In this document: positions 12,425 to 26,400 of the stretch, in pieces
How the letters are laid out: each line of letters starts with the position of its first letter
How positions within the stretch are numbered: position 1 is the first letter of the stretch
The notes under the pieces: model-generated
What the model was told of the DNA's origin: nothing
Databases searched by the model: none
Seen by the model: the letters and a program-made list of their open reading frames with translations, nothing else
Assembly: GCA_039619475.1 (NCBI GenBank)
Contig: CM077116.1
Coordinates: 383,122,760 to 383,186,759, forward strand
DNA length: 64,000 nt
Direction of reading: 5' to 3'
DNA from: Icerya purchasi
Lineage: Eukaryota > Arthropoda > Insecta > Hemiptera > Monophlebidae
Program-made: the position numbers and the translations under genes

Positions 12425-14459
12425 AAAATATTAACAAATAAAAAAAACACCGCCAAAAGGATCTTTTTAGAAAGTTGGTTGTTAATTTCTATTTAGCGGC
12501 GATTACCCTGCCGGTATTTCTTTTCGGGTTTTTTGTCAAAAAACTTCTGCCGGCTCAACATAGCTCGGTACGCATTTCAAACGCCTATGCCGCCAGCAAA
12601 GGCTCTTTCTCCGCTTTTCGGCCACCCGCATAGAAACCAGTTCGCTATTCCGGCGCAGCGGTCAAAACATCTGTGCCGGGATCCTTCGATTTTTTAGCCG
12701 AGAAAGCGTCTTTGACAACCATGCCGCGTTTGCCCGCTGCCGAGACCGCCGAGAAGTTAATGATTATTGCCAAAATATTATTTTCTAGCTCGGACAGCGT
12801 TGACAAAGGCCGTAAGAAATGCCGAATCCGTCTCAATAATTAATTCGTACAAAATTTTACGATTTAAGGTTAATAGGTTAAATTGAACTCTACTTGTAAC
12901 TCTGTCGTAATAATGCCATTTGAAATAAAAACAGACGCAATAAAAATCGGAAAATGCAGTTGTTGGCAAAATAAAAGAAATAATATATGTATAAATAAGA
13001 AAAAGATAAAACTGATTTATTTAGCAGGAAAAATTATCGATTAATCGTGTTTTGATTCTTCGATCGCACTCTTTCAGTAGTTAATATTTTACTTAAATTT
13101 ATCACGATAATAAATAGTACTATCCTTAACATATGAGATCACTGATCGATCTAATTTTAACAACTTTTCTAATTACAAAATTCAATATGTTCGACACTGA
13201 ATTTGTGATAAAATCGTCAGATTCCGACGAGATGACGATTGTTGCGGAAAAAGATTTTGGAGAGATTTTTTATGAAGTGGGTAAAAAATTATTGAAACTA
13301 CGAAATAAGTTGAAGCGGAGAGTGAAGGTCAATAAATAAATGATTCTCATGAGTACACGACACCTCTGCACTGCAAATAATGACGAGGAAGAATTTGTCC
13401 TTCAATAATTGTGTTTCTTTTTTTTTTTTTTTTATTTTTGTCGTGGTTAAATTTTTGTCCTTTAATACGAAAAAAAGAAGAGAATAATATTATTTATCTT
13501 TACCGAACTAACGGTTTATAAACCAAAGTACGTCCTGGAAAATTTACTGAGATCTCGTTTTGTTTGTGATATTTTTTCCGTTGAAAACGGTTCACACTTC
13601 GATTGTTTTCTGAGCGCGGAAAATTAAAATCGCGTAAAATAATTTTCAGCAAAATTTGCTCGAAAAAAAAAGTTGACACTAACGACCGTAAACGTCAGTC
13701 CTCGGGGTCGTTTAATTTATTCGTTGTCGTCGATGTATACATATATAAAAAGGTAACTGTGTCAAAGTCATATCGGTTTTTCTAGTACACGACAAAATGC
13801 ATCGTTAGCCATCGTCTCCGTTCTAAAAACCCGAACCGGAGTAATCCAACTAACTACAGCCTATTCTTTACTGACATTAATGACCTATTATTAAATGTAA
13901 CTAGTTCGTTTTTAACCTTAACCTAATCAAATGATATGTTCTTTGTTTTACGTGTAACCGTTGATGTTAACAATTAAAAAAAGATACTCTGAAAAATAAG
14001 GACAAAAAAAACACAACGATATATTACTACTGTCCAGTAGATAGAGCGGGTTTATTTTCTCTTATTTTCCACTGTTTAATTTATATATTAAAATTTAAAA
14101 AAAACACTGGAAAAAACTGACTCAAGCTACGATGGTGTGTTTCGAAGTAGAAAGCTGATAAAAGTTTATTAACGTTCGTCTGTAAATGAATATAAACTAA
14201 ATGTTATAGCGTTTTGTAAACAAAAAATAATTTGCGATACATGAAAATTGTAACAGATATTTCGAAAAGAAGAAAAAATCTTTTACACGCCACAAATGTA
14301 TGTATGCCAATTGAAAATTTTAAAATAAAATAATACAAAAAATAAGTAAAAAGTTTTTATTTACATGTATTAATGCAATAAAAATAAGGAAAATAATTTT
14401 CGCGGGTCCGTCAAATTGGGATATTTTAGAAGAAATAAAATAAAAGCGTCGGTCTAAAA
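12425..14459. other. Gene-free stretch with a GC-rich block at 12480-12830
   Basis: Positions 12480-12830 are much GC-richer than the surroundings (ccgccagcaaagg, ccgctgccgagaccgccgag) but have no long frame or recognised motif. The block may be more of the adjoining LTR element. Around 13880 a plus-strand translation (FFTDINDLLLN) faintly resembles a LINE reverse transcriptase motif, too weak to annotate. The remainder is AT-rich. Confidence 0.35.
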
Positions 14460-15095
14460 AAGCATTTTTCTATGGGTTCCTAGTCATTCTAATATTGAGG
14501 GCCATGAGCCAGCTGACTCTTTAGCTCGCTCAGCCGCCCACAATGGTCCTTTCCTCAACTCTTTTCCTTCTTCAGACATACTTTATCACACTTTAATCAT
14601 TCCAAACTTTGGTTGGACATGTATCCATCTTTATTCTCTAATCATTATTCATACTACCGTCTTATTCAACCGGTTTTTCCTGCCTTGGTTTCATTCTATT
14701 CCTGTCTGTCGTCGTTCCACTGTTGTTTCCTTAATTAAGCTAAGAATCAACCATTCTCTACTCCCTTCTTCTCGTTTTCGTTTTTCTTTAGCTCTTTCTC
14801 CTTTCTGCTCTCTTCACGCTTCTAAGCTTTCTTGTATTTGTGATTCAAATCATATCTTTTTCGAATGTTCTGCACTCTCCAACGAACGCTCCTTTCTTCA
14901 TGCCTAATTTTCGGCTCTGGGTCTTCCTACGCCCTTTAACGCTACCTATATCCTTTCCTTTCCATTGCCTTCAGTTATTCCGTTGCTGCTGTCCTTTGTT
15001 CTTTCCATTTCTGACCGCCTGGCTATTTAGTTTTATTTCTTAATTTTTCATGTTGCTGGGTCAAGGCCACTGGCGCGCCCAGGGTAGGAAAAAAA
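14460..15095 (+). mobile_element. LINE-A copy 3, 5'-truncated
   Basis: The translation at about 14474-14540 reads WVPSHSNIEGHEPADSLARS, the end of a LINE RNase H domain. It is followed by a C-terminal region with LRINHSLLPSSRFRFS and the Cys/His cluster CDSNHIFFEC (about 14835-14870). Frameshifts are present. The 3' tail is A-rich at about 15086-15095. Its C-terminal sequence is clearly related to the copies at 9924 and 30521. Confidence 0.75.
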
Positions 15096-15099
15096 AAGC

Positions 15100-16185
15100 A
15101 AGCATTTATCATCATTACCGACCGTTATTCTATTATTTTAAAATACCCAAAATTATTCTCCTTATTTTTATTGCCCTTCAATGAATAAAAACCTACTTTA
15201 ATTTTTTTTTATATTATTTTTAAATAGTTAAATAAACAACTTATTTTGATCGTGGATAATATAGGGATAAAAAATCCGTGTTATTTGCGGATAAAAAATG
15301 AATCAAGTATCGAAAAAATGGGGCATAAATAATAAGACAAAAATGGGCGTAACATTGGCTCGCGGAAAATACAAAAAAGTTTTAAATGTTCCTTGTTTCG
15401 TTACGGATTGTACATAAAAAAAAAAAAAAAAAACAAACATTGAGAGTAAATAAATTATTTATTCTACTATATATTAGGAAAATATTGATAAGCCATATTA
15501 CATGTTCCAAATTTCTTGTAATTTATTTTTAAAATAGTCCCCTATCTAAAGTATGTCTACATTTTTTTTTCGTTAATTTATTTCTGCAATTTATTACTTA
15601 TATATTCCAGGTTACTGGAGTGACCGTAATCATTTATAGAGTCATTAATTTAAAGTATATTTTATTAAATTAAAATAAGACACGTTATAAACCACTAATG
15701 TATATTACAATTAGTTCTTGCCAACTCTCAGATTGTAATAAGAAATTAACATAAAAAAGCGTTTATTGTGAAACTTCTTCGAATTACTTAACTTTCTAGT
15801 TCTAATACATCATTTCTTTTAATTATTTTCGATCGTTCATTGCGAAGCTTCATTATTATCAAAAATATAAACTTGACCAAGTTGTTAAAGATGTGGTTGC
15901 TCTTTTCTAATAGCTGTTTAAATTCTTCAGGATAATCATTATTTCGATTTTGTGCGGTTCTTTTTGAGCGTTGATATTTTTCATTTTTTTTTATGTAACT
16001 TATTTTTTTTGGTATTTTTCTCGTTATCTTTTTTTCTTATTACGTGATCTATATGACTGCGATGTTATACTATTGATAAAAGTTTTTTTTTTTTTTTATT
16101 TTCATTGCGTTTTTTATTGTCTCTACCGTGTAAAAAAAAGAAATTTCTTACCTGTGCGGATCTTTTTGGGAGTCACTGTATAATA
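15100..16185. other. AT-rich gene-free stretch
   Basis: Only A/T-rich short frames are present, and I recognise no feature. Confidence 0.5.
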
Positions 16186-16535
16186 AACAGTATTGGCCCA
16201 AGTTGCTACTCTGCGGTACTCCTACATTCGTCTCTTCTTTTTCATTTTTGGCACATTTAAAATATTTACACTTATTTTCCTCTCTAGTTTAAATAACTTT
16301 GTGAAACCATTTCTTTAAACCAGACTCGTTATTTCTGTTTCCTCTAATGCGTTTATGAGTATATTTTATGATCAACCGTTTCAAATGCTCTAGTAAGATC
16401 TGTAAACGTTATCAGTACTTTCTTTCCGTCTTCAAAGCCGTCCCTTATTTTTTCGCTAAGCTCACTGATTGCTTTCGATGTGGATTTTCCCTTTTGAAAC
16501 CCCTCTATTGTGACTTCTTTTGCTTTGTTGGGCAA
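16186..16535 (-). pseudogene. LINE reverse transcriptase fragment
   Basis: On the minus strand a 60-codon open frame (16535-16353) contains GFQKGKSTSKAISEL and ITFTDLTRAFETVDHKI. These correspond to the finger and catalytic motif A blocks of LINE reverse transcriptases (QYGFRKGRST and DLSKAFDTVDH types). After frame breaks, the motif GVPQSSNLGPILFII appears at about 16235-16190, the conserved block that precedes YADD. The YADD box itself is not visible. It is a broken fragment of a LINE, not assigned to LINE-A or LINE-B. Confidence 0.75.
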
Positions 16536-16539
16536 TTCG

Positions 16540-17599
16540 ATTTCAGTGAAAGCTGATCAGCGATTTTAATAAAATTATCGGTCAACCGGTTTCTGAGATT
16601 AACTAAGAGCGATTAGTTAAATTTCGCTCAAACAGTTTTATTTGGTACCCGACTAAATGAATGCTGCTAGCTGCGAACAATAAGAAGCAATCTTGAATTT
16701 CTCTATTGTTTGTCGATAAGCAACGTCAGTTGAGCATCATCAATATGGCGAATTAGCATTTACGTTTAGATTTCGTTTCGACCTGAAATCGGAAATTATT
16801 TTCCTTTTTAGTAAAATTGTTTTTTTTTTTTTTTATATTCAATCTAGATATTTCGTTAAATTAAAAATCTGACATGTATATTCTACAGCTGAAAAAGAGG
16901 AAGAATTTTGAGGCCACTTTTATATTTCATTCATATAATAATGTCTTTTAGAGTTCATGATATGATCATGCTAAAAACGTTTAGTATAAATTTTATTATT
17001 AAGTTATAATATTATTAATAAAATGACGAAAGCAGGAAAAAAATTGTATAAAAAGAAAAATTAAATACTATCTACATATATATATATATTATTGTGAAAA
17101 AACGTTGTGGAATATGTAACATTTTCGTGCTACGTTTTGAAATAAATTGCTACTCACACAATAAATTATTATTTTCAAGAATGATGTAGTAAATTCAAAT
17201 TTACTCCTTTGTAAGTATTATAGAAAAACCATCATCCGCCGGTCTAGGAGATGTTACTATGGCGAGGCTCGAAGATGTGTAGTTTTTCTAAAATTTCTAA
17301 AAACGCGAGAACGTGATCGCATTCGATAAATTTAACGAATTTTCATAGAAAATAATTGATAATTAGAAATATTGAAAAATAATGAATTTGCATCGATTAT
17401 GTTAGAATCAGACAACTAACGAGGCAGACACGATTGTAAAAGACTATCAAGTATAAGTCGGAGCCTTTTTGAAAACGCGTTTTTCCTCTTTGATCTAATC
17501 TATTATCGTATAATAATTTAGCACCTCACGGAATCACTGAGTTTGATAGAATTTTTTTTTCTCGCTCCATTAAGGGAAAATTAAATTCCGTTTCACGGT
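16540..17599. other. AT-rich gene-free stretch
   Basis: It includes a short (TA)n at about 17077-17090. Nothing else is recognisable. Confidence 0.45.
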
Positions 17600-17878
17600 T
17601 CAGTCTGTACCGTTTAATTTTTGTTCGAAACATACACGAGACATTTGTGTAGGTACGTAACGATCAACGGTCATTAACGGTATAGTGTAACATGGTACAG
17701 GTTCGGCGATGCTATTAGTGAGCCGATTCCGCGGCTGCTTTTGTCCAACAGTAACCTTCGGTTTACTATTAATCATGCAGCCGAGAAAGTATCCAGGACA
17801 CGATTCCAAGCAGTACGCACTGTTGCAATTCTCGTTAATGACGTGCGGAATTTTAGAATGACACAACAATGGAACCAT
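17600..17878 (-). CDS. Possible coding fragment, cysteine-containing, unknown
   Basis: A 92-codon frame on the minus strand lies in a patch that is GC-richer than its flanks. The frame contains eight cysteines with local patterns NCNSAYC, SCPGYFLGC and PCYTIP, and it lacks the Lys/Asn/Phe bias of chance frames in this AT-rich DNA. It could be the last exon of a secreted or extracellular protein, or a fragment of an old repeat. I recognise no family. The ATG at 17878 may not be a true start, and no convincing splice acceptor was found. Confidence 0.2.
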   Translation of the reverse strand: MVPLLCHSKIPHVINENCNSAYCLESCPGYFLGCMINSKPKVTVGQKQPRNRLTNSIAEPVPCYTIPLMTVDRYVPTQMSRVCFEQKLNGTD

Positions 17879-17959
17879 TATTGTCGTACGTCAAGCGTAA
17901 TTGTCCGATTCAATAGTGGCTCCGATAAAACTATTGCCAGTGGTAGCTGACAGTTCACG

Positions 17960-18510
17960 AAAAATTGCACAACCCCAACACAGCCGTTGACTTGTTTTTA
18001 GACCGTTGCACGTACTAATTAATAAATAAGTTAACCATTGATTAAAATTACGATGAAATTTTTCGATTCTAATACGCCTTTTTTTTTTTAATTGAATCTT
18101 TTTTAGAAATATACGAAATTTAATAAGCTGATTTTAAAAGCATCAATGAAGTAACGGCATAAGTGAAGATTTGTGGAGAGCGAAGACATAATATAAATGA
18201 TGTCCTCTGCGAGCATTCTATTTACAAACTTACAATAGAATTTATTGTGCGATAAAATGGCAACTTTTTTTTTTTTCTTTTTGTAGACTAATTAAAGCTA
18301 CTAACATACATGCTACCTATTCATCTCTACATATTGTTGGTAATGCTATTCTTACGCCGAGACTAATAAAAAATCCTATAACGAAATCTGTAACATTTTT
18401 ATGTCACGTGTATTAGATATTTCATTTTGCGGAGAACGACCCGTCAGTAGAAAGCGACTCTTCCCTAAGGCTCTCCCCCCAACGAGTGCCAAACAATTGA
18501 GTTTTTATAT
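17960..18510. other. AT-rich gene-free stretch
   Basis: No gene or repeat boundary is recognisable. Confidence 0.45.
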
Positions 18511-18572
18511 TATATACATACAAACATACATACATACATATACATACATACATACATACATACATACATACA

Positions 18573-18633
<61 letters not shown>
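18511..18633. repeat. (TACA)n/(TA)n microsatellite
   Basis: A run of TACA units with a few interruptions passes into TA units. Confidence 0.95.
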
Positions 18634-19089
<456 letters not shown>

Positions 19090-19520
19090 CTTAGAAAATC
19101 TAAGAAAGCTTCAGAAAGAATATAAATCGAAATCAGTTGTTTGGAAGAAATTAAAAATAATCCGATAAAAATATTAGTAAACACTCAAACAATAAGTCAG
19201 AACAGTCTATTAAAAGTAAGGTCGAAAGATACTGGAAAAAGGAAACTGAGCAGATACATAATGAGAATGCGGGGTGGTTACAAAAAGAAAAAAGACCAGC
19301 CGAAATAAATGGAAATAAATTAATTGAAGACGAATTAAAAACCCTGTAAGTAGAACTAATAAGTGGAGAAGATGGGATATGCAATTTATGATTAATGAAG
19401 TTTACGATATTTTATAGTAGTTACGCTAGAATATTTAATAGCTTTTTGGAAAATTCACAGAATATTCCAGACCAAAGGTAATTAGGCATCCGGATAAGTA
19501 TAGGCTAATTACATACACAG
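19090..19520 (+). pseudogene. Probable LINE ORF2 fragment (upstream of and into RT)
   Basis: The plus-strand translation is Lys/Glu-rich and, across frame breaks, reads NSFLENSQNIPDQR and then IRHPDKYRLITYT at about 19440-19515. This resembles the N-terminal reverse transcriptase segment of LINEs (IPxxW...NYRPI). No catalytic motif follows. The assignment rests on one short motif, so it is tentative. Confidence 0.35.
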
Positions 19521-20852
19521 TGCGACCCCTAAAGTTATGGGACTGCCTTTCTAAAATCAATATTACTTGCGCCATCTTCATGTAATTATGGGAACTAGTT
19601 CATACAACCCTTTTCTCCCCTCAAACGAAGTGTTTCAGAACAATCGGCTTACTTGTAGCAGCGCTGTAACACTTCGTGCAAGCCACTCTTATTTTAAAAG
19701 TTTTCAATTATATTTCTGAAAAAGTTACAAATTAAATTATTTGAAATATTCCAAACACACTTTTCACATAGACACATCTTTTATAATACGGAAAAAGAAT
19801 TTTCGATATTCTCTAAACGAGCTAGATTGAATTTTTCAAAATAGAGAAATGTTAAATTTGGTAATTTCTCGATAAAAAAAAAAAAAAAAACAACAACAAA
19901 CTAAATGTAGTGACTTTTCGCAGGATTTCTCTAAATTTTGGGTTTGATTTTCACACATAAATATATGAAAAAACTCTCTTTTCATTCATTTCGCAAACTG
20001 AGTTACAACATTTTATTGTTTTGCCTGAAAAAAAAAAACAAAAAAAAACAAAAAAAAAAACATTTCTCCTGGGTCAGTAATTAAAAAATCTTCATCTAGT
20101 TCTCGTTAAAGCCCCCTCCCCTAATCCTATATTTCATGGATAGAGGTGTCATATATTTATTTAAGTACACATAAACATATAATGTGATGCAGTGGTGAAA
20201 ACCATCCAATTAAATTTCGGATTCCTCTCCTCCACATTTTACAATCTTTAATATTTATATTTATGTAATTTATTTTTAATAGAAGTTAATAATATTCGTT
20301 TTCCGATATTCCATTAAACGTACTCATTTTTTCCCGTACCAGTTCGTTGCAATTTTTTCGTTTTTTTTCCATTTAGTATGTTACATCTAGTCAAAAAATA
20401 TGCTGTACATTGTACTGCTCATTCCATCTAATACAATTATCCGTATCCGCTATTTAAACTTTTTCGAAGTATATTTTAAAATTCCCAAGTTCCGATATAA
20501 ACTGCGTGTTGTAGAAATTTGGAGCGTAGCATGTGTTACTGAATCTCTCTTTAATTGTTGAAAAAAAACTTCGTTTAAGCCTTTCTTTTTTTCCCCTTGT
20601 TTTGGGGTTTTCCCTGGGCTTGTTAGCAACGGACGATTGTCCTTCAATATAGCCATTTTAGTTAATGTTTTTTTCTTTAAATGTTGGTTTTTGACGCCTA
20701 GACCTGTCATATTTACAGCTTCTCCTGTTAATTTTAAGTTGTACAAAATTAAAATAACGGCTTAAAAGTAACGCTGTCATTTTTTTTTTATGACATTGTT
20801 GTCGGAATTAACATAACTGTAATTATTTACCATCCTTTTTTTTTTCTTCTTA

Positions 20853-20883
<31 letters not shown>

Positions 20884-22359
20884 GGTCAGCTCAAAGATGG
20901 CGAGGTGTTTATAAATGATGAACTACTTTCACAGTTGCGTGTTATGGAAATTGTTTCATTTTGCTTCTTATTCTATTTTTTATTGTGTTTATGAAGAAAC
21001 CGAAATGAGTATGGTGAACTTACGAACAACCTTATTATGGGACAGTAGTTATAGGATTTTACGAGCTACTTTATGAGCAGTTATTGACGTCTTTACGAAT
21101 TAGTAGCAAATGAGCAAGTGTGTCTATTGGTTACATTTACGATTGAGGAGAAATCAGTAAGTCCGCAGAGGCAAATTCATCAGTACATTCTGTTCCTTTT
21201 TTCATTCGGAAAAGGCATTTGATCGTTTACATACATAGTTTATTAGCCAAGTGCGACGGCATAGCAATATATACAGGTAATCACTGAAGTAGTTTCTTAA
21301 GCAGCTGAAATGTCTGCATCCGTTCAGACAGGAAATAACGATGTTCCACAAAACTCTGCTCTCAGGGCAGTCGCATGTACTAGCGAGCTAATAAAAACGA
21401 TATTTTTCAGGCCGCAACTGCGTCTAATATATGTTCATTCTACCATTCCTCTGAAGTGCAGATTATGCCGAGGAAAATTATTGACTAATTACAACAGTCG
21501 TCTAACTATCGCGTCTTTTTAACATCGAAATCCTAATTTAATAGAGGTCGCCTAATATCTGTCGGTATTTCTTTATCGTGAAAAATATTCTCCGTTCATA
21601 GTGAAGACTAAAATCAAAACTGCTAGGCTTATTATTCGATTCGGAACTTTCCTGACACTACTATGTAGCTCAGATGAAACGTAAATATCTCAAATTTATT
21701 CCGATCTTGACTTAATCCGAATCGTATACATCCCATATAAATCAAAAATTTCTGATTCTTTGCGAAGTTAACTACAATCATTGAGGAGTCGGTTCTTCGA
21801 CCGGTAAGTATATTTTTAAAACTTTTCGGCACGGTTACCACAGATATTAAAGTAGACCAAGATAACGTCTTTTTTGGAAGTATTTAATTTTTGTCCGTTT
21901 TTAACTATGCAATTTTCAACGATTGACTTAAGCCTTAAATCCACTGGAGAGGATATGTTTTTAAACTTCTTAACGAACAAATTCGATTTTGAATCACTCC
22001 TGTGCTGCTTCATAAGAAATATTTATGAAGGTTTGAGTAGTAACATTTTCGTCATTTCATCTGCAAAGCCGATACTTCAGGTAGCATATTCATAAACAAT
22101 TTGTAAATACTGTCCCTTCGTTACGTAAATATTATTGGTAATTCTTTCAATTATGGATCGGAAAAAACTGAAATGTTATCACTCGGTTATAATTTTCCTA
22201 TATTTCTCGGAACTTACTAATATGTATAATATTCATATCTTTTTAAAATGCTTTAATTTTAATTAATTTCGCGTTAATAAAATACGGTTTTTCGTATGTT
22301 ACATTAATAAAATCATTCGTTACGGTCATTTTATTTTTAATTAAAAATAGACTCTCTTA
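19521..22359. other. Gene-free stretch with unassigned short open frames
   Basis: Minus-strand frames at 20746-20450 (98 codons, Lys-rich), 22013-21816 and 21841-21632 have somewhat protein-like composition but match no family I recognise. The last two overlap in different frames, as a decayed gene would. A sequence just after a poly-T tract and CAG at 20887 translates as LKDGEVFINDELLSQLR and might be an isolated exon. None is annotated as a gene. Confidence 0.3.
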
Positions 22360-23476
22360 CGGTATGTTCGCACTTGTTCAACTTTACGTGCGCCAAAGGC
22401 ATGCGTCACAACGCAAGAGGAGAAGCACGTGAGGCATGCGCTAGCGCATTTATTTGAGTTGAACGGGGGAGTGTTGCACGTGTTGAACCTTGGAACAGTT
22501 GGCGAAGCGCAAGTGGTGGATTTACGTGCGTCATTCCATACCTCTTCACTCAAAAACCGCCGATTCAAAATTTCTTATTCCAAATGGAAATGCAAGAAAT
22601 GGGTCCACAACCTGAACAACAATCAGTACGACTGCTGATGCGACACCACGTTCAACCCGGCTTCTTAAGCAGCTGGCAACAACCAATTTTTTAACTCTAC
22701 CCCCCATCTGATGCTGGGCTGTTGCCCGTGCCCCAGCCCCCGACATATCCTGTCGCACCGACTCCATCAGATTCTGTCGTATCATCTCACTCGACCCCAA
22801 TACTGGAAGTTGTACCAGTAATAATCGAGCTCCAGTTTATCTCGATCTCAATGCCGCTGATGTGGTTACCATTGAAAACGATGGTTTTGATATGAACGGG
22901 TTTTTTAACGTTCAGCAACAACTGATGTATTTTCTGCAAATGAAGTACTTTCTGAATTCCATTACACTTACTAAAGGTACTAACTAATGTATTTTTCAGA
23001 CATTCTAATCCTCTATTTCACTTTACTTATTTGATTTTTCTCAAGAAATGTGCGTAGGTATATATGCACATTTTTTCCTATATATCACTATTGCTGTGAT
23101 TATTGTTTTGAGAAATTACAAAATACAAATGAATAAACACACGTTACTAAAAAATTACTTCTACTTATCTTGATGAAATCCTGAAGTGCTTCAATTATGG
23201 CTTTCAAAACGATGGATGGAATTTCTGATATAGTTTGTTTATTTCCTCTTTCTTCTCATTTTCTTCTTTCTTCCATGTTTCAAGACTAAAAATGCAGAAC
23301 TTAGCAAAAGTAGGGACAGCGCGTCTGACTCCATCTCGAGGTAGTTGCACAGGACCTAGCGACGAGACGCACATACGAGTTGAACTAGTGCGGACAGAAA
23401 TTGCTTGCCTTTTGGGGCATGCGTCTAGGCGCAAGTTGAAAGTTGAAAGCAAAAGGGCACAAGTGCGAACATAGCA
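22360..23476. mobile_element. PIF-Harbinger-like element, decayed or non-autonomous
   Basis: The left end CGGTATGTTCGCACTTG and the reverse complement of the right end, TGCTATGTTCGCACTTG, form terminal inverted repeats. Both ends are followed inward by phrases with GCATGCG. The trinucleotide TTA flanks both sides (22357-22359 and 23477-23479), as expected for Harbinger-superfamily insertions. A central GC-rich part (about 22500-22860) has protein-like but broken plus-strand translation, including KWWIYVRHS, which recalls the RWWVRP block of Harbinger transposases. That last resemblance is weak. Confidence 0.5.
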
Positions 23477-23479
23477 TTA

Positions 23480-26400
23480 TACGATTATCTACATTTTTAA
23501 TTAATGCGAGTAATAACTAATTTAATTAATTTTGCTGCCAATGTTTTTTGATAACCTCTTAAAATCTTTGCGAAATCTTTTAATTGTAAGCATGTCCCTT
23601 CATATTTATTTCGTAAAGTCTTTAATCAGTAGCTTTTCTAACTTCATGGAATATTTTTTTGTCTTAACACGATAAAATCATTGAATTTTTATCAATTTTT
23701 TCCGCGTATTTTTTATTTTAATATGATTTAAATCGAATGTACTGCTCGGCGCTCACGTTACTATTGATTATTCTCCTTCATCCGATGCCTTTCCGTTATT
23801 AGCTTAAAATCATTTTGCCTACATCATTTTTTGAACGTTTCTTAAGCCATATTTGGCATTTCGAGCGTGTTTAATATTTATTACATTACTCCGTACTGTT
23901 CTTAATTATTTTTTTTTTTGTAATCAAAGCCGCAATAATCAGAATTTTTCGAAACAAGCAACTAATACTGACTATTTTGCGATCGTGTAATTACACCGAA
24001 ATGGATGTTTTTTTGTTTTTTTTTACGTATGTACGGAGGAAGTTACCTGATTTTAATAATATGTTTTTACTTGACTGTGATTTAACGTTGTTGAAATATA
24101 TCGATATCTCGCGGTACTACTGCAACCTCTGATCTGGCGAATTTCGAGGTTGTTAAGTCAGTAATAAACGTTTTCGCGTCAAATTACCTTAATTAACCGA
24201 ATCGGAAAGGTCACTCTAAACTATTTTCACGCCTATTATATTTATGCTGGCCATCTTTATTTAGGTGTGCTAGCTGCCGTTCTTATGTAATAATAATCGT
24301 CGTTTGCAATGGCGATCGCTTAATTTCGAGTTTTTACATTTGCAGTTTCGGAACTGCATGAAGGATCGCGTTCCTCTGGCTTTTTGTTTGTCGCCAAGAA
24401 TAAAATTATCCGACGAAGCGGTAGACATACGATAATAACCAGATTTCTTGATTGGTAATGGTGTTGACGATGGCAGTAGTGATAACCAGCCATAATGTTT
24501 TGTTTTACCATTTTCTTTTTTTTTGGGGTGGGGGGGGGGGGGGGGGTTAACTAAGACCTTCACCCAAAAATAGTGGCAGGAAGAAAAGTTAATTAAAATT
24601 CAATGGTCGAATGTTGACTGAAAGAGGGAGGAGAGGTAATGGCACAGGATTTACGGGCAGACGAGATTAAAGCAAAAGGGAAGAAAATTATCAATAGAAA
24701 AAGAGGAACGCTCAAAAATTAACCAGCGTCAAGTGAAAAGGTGAAAATTGGGAAGGCGATCGAGCGAAGTACAAAATAAAGACAACGAGAGAGCGGTGAA
24801 GTAGGGAAAATATGCGGAACCTACTCGTAAAAACACGATAATCGATTTTGACGACGTTGAATATAAACAATTTTTTTGTTTATTTTTCCTTTATCAAATC
24901 TCGATATGCGAATAATTTGAGCTACGGATTTTAGGAGAAAACATTATAATCTTACAAAAAATTTTTTAAGGGCTGATTTTGGAGGTCGTTTTAAATTCCA
25001 TACTACATATTCTTAACGGTTTTTTAATTGGTTAGCGTCAAGTCATAGATATTGTTCTGGACAGAGGTTTAATTGTAATTTATGATCCAAATTTGAAGTT
25101 TACAAGTCAAACCGTTTATCGATTTTTATTTGATATTTTTGTCGTTTTTGAACCATCCTATTAGGATTATATATGTGTACGAAATCCTAAAAAAGATAAT
25201 CATTTTCCGTAGTGTATTAGGCAGCGAGTTTTAGCGGGAGCTGAGTACACCGTGTTTTAAGAATATTAAAATTTAACAGATGCGCGCGTCGAGTTAGTTG
25301 CCTGAAAAAATTAAGAAAGAACAAAAAACCGATTATCATTAATGTTTCCGGAACTGATCGATGTCAAAATATCTGTTACAGTAGTTTACGAAATGGAATG
25401 GTAAAACCAACGAATCAACAATAACGGCGCTATATCAACTACGTTATTTTACACCTGGAGCAAAATGAACATTTTATATCGATCAGATGTGACATTTGTA
25501 CGAAATGGGAAAGTCGTGAAATGGCAATTAGAATTGCTAAACGAGTAAATTCAAAAATGATCTAGTCAATGAAAACCAACTCTTTTATAATAATTATTAT
25601 TATAAAAGACCGGATGTAGGAAGTCTAGATGGGGTGTTCCGTAGCGAGGTCCGAAGAATTAATTTAAATTTCCGCGTACATTTTTCATATATTTACACGA
25701 AATTAATACTCTCGAAGAAGGTTGTATTATTTTTTTCCTCTGATTTTCGAATAAATTTTTATAGAAGAATTAGCCATCCGATTCGCGATTCGCGATTCGC
25801 TCGGTGTCATTCTAAACCGGGGACGGTTCTTTAAATTTCAACATTCCGAACTGCTATATTAAGCCGGTGAATTTTTTCCTTCTTTGGCTATTTCAAAATA
25901 TGCGATCAGTTCGTTCTGCTATTCAAACAGAGTGGACGCTAAAATCTCCGTGTTATTGCTGAAGAGGATGACTGACTGCTATCGGTAAAGAAAACCTGCA
26001 AACACGCGGCACATTCTGCCTTGCGAATCAAGGTCATTCTTTAAATGTGACCAACCTTAGGCGGGGAAAAAAATGTGTTTGAATGCCGGCAGATTTGTTC
26101 CGAAGTGGTAAACTTTTTTCTAATGTGTATTTTTGTAGCCTCGCTCATAGTGATCAGAGTCGAAGCCTCCTAGTATCTGCTAATCGAAACTGTTGAGTCG
26201 TCCAATGTTTGCTATTGCTCAAAGTACTCTCGTTGGTTCTACAGCTTTTTGTTTTTTTTGTTCACCGTAAAATATCTTTCTCTTCCAGACTTTACTTTTG
26301 AAAATGCGTGAACGTGCAGTAACCTGCCATTCCGAAAGAAAAACTAAACATGTATGCTAAACTTACTTCATATTAGTTTCCTAATTTTTAAAGCATTCCA

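Noticed and set aside
19515..19690. Tc1/mariner-like end (CAGTGCGACCCCTAAAG)
   Set aside because: No partner inverted repeat or transposase sequence was found.
20885..20960. Exon-like LKDGEVFINDELLSQLR after a poly-T tract and CAG
   Set aside because: It is a short single frame with no donor, no family match and no neighbouring exons.
24270..24563. 97-codon minus-strand frame starting in a G run
   Set aside because: Its proline run comes from the homopolymer, and the rest has no recognisable domain.
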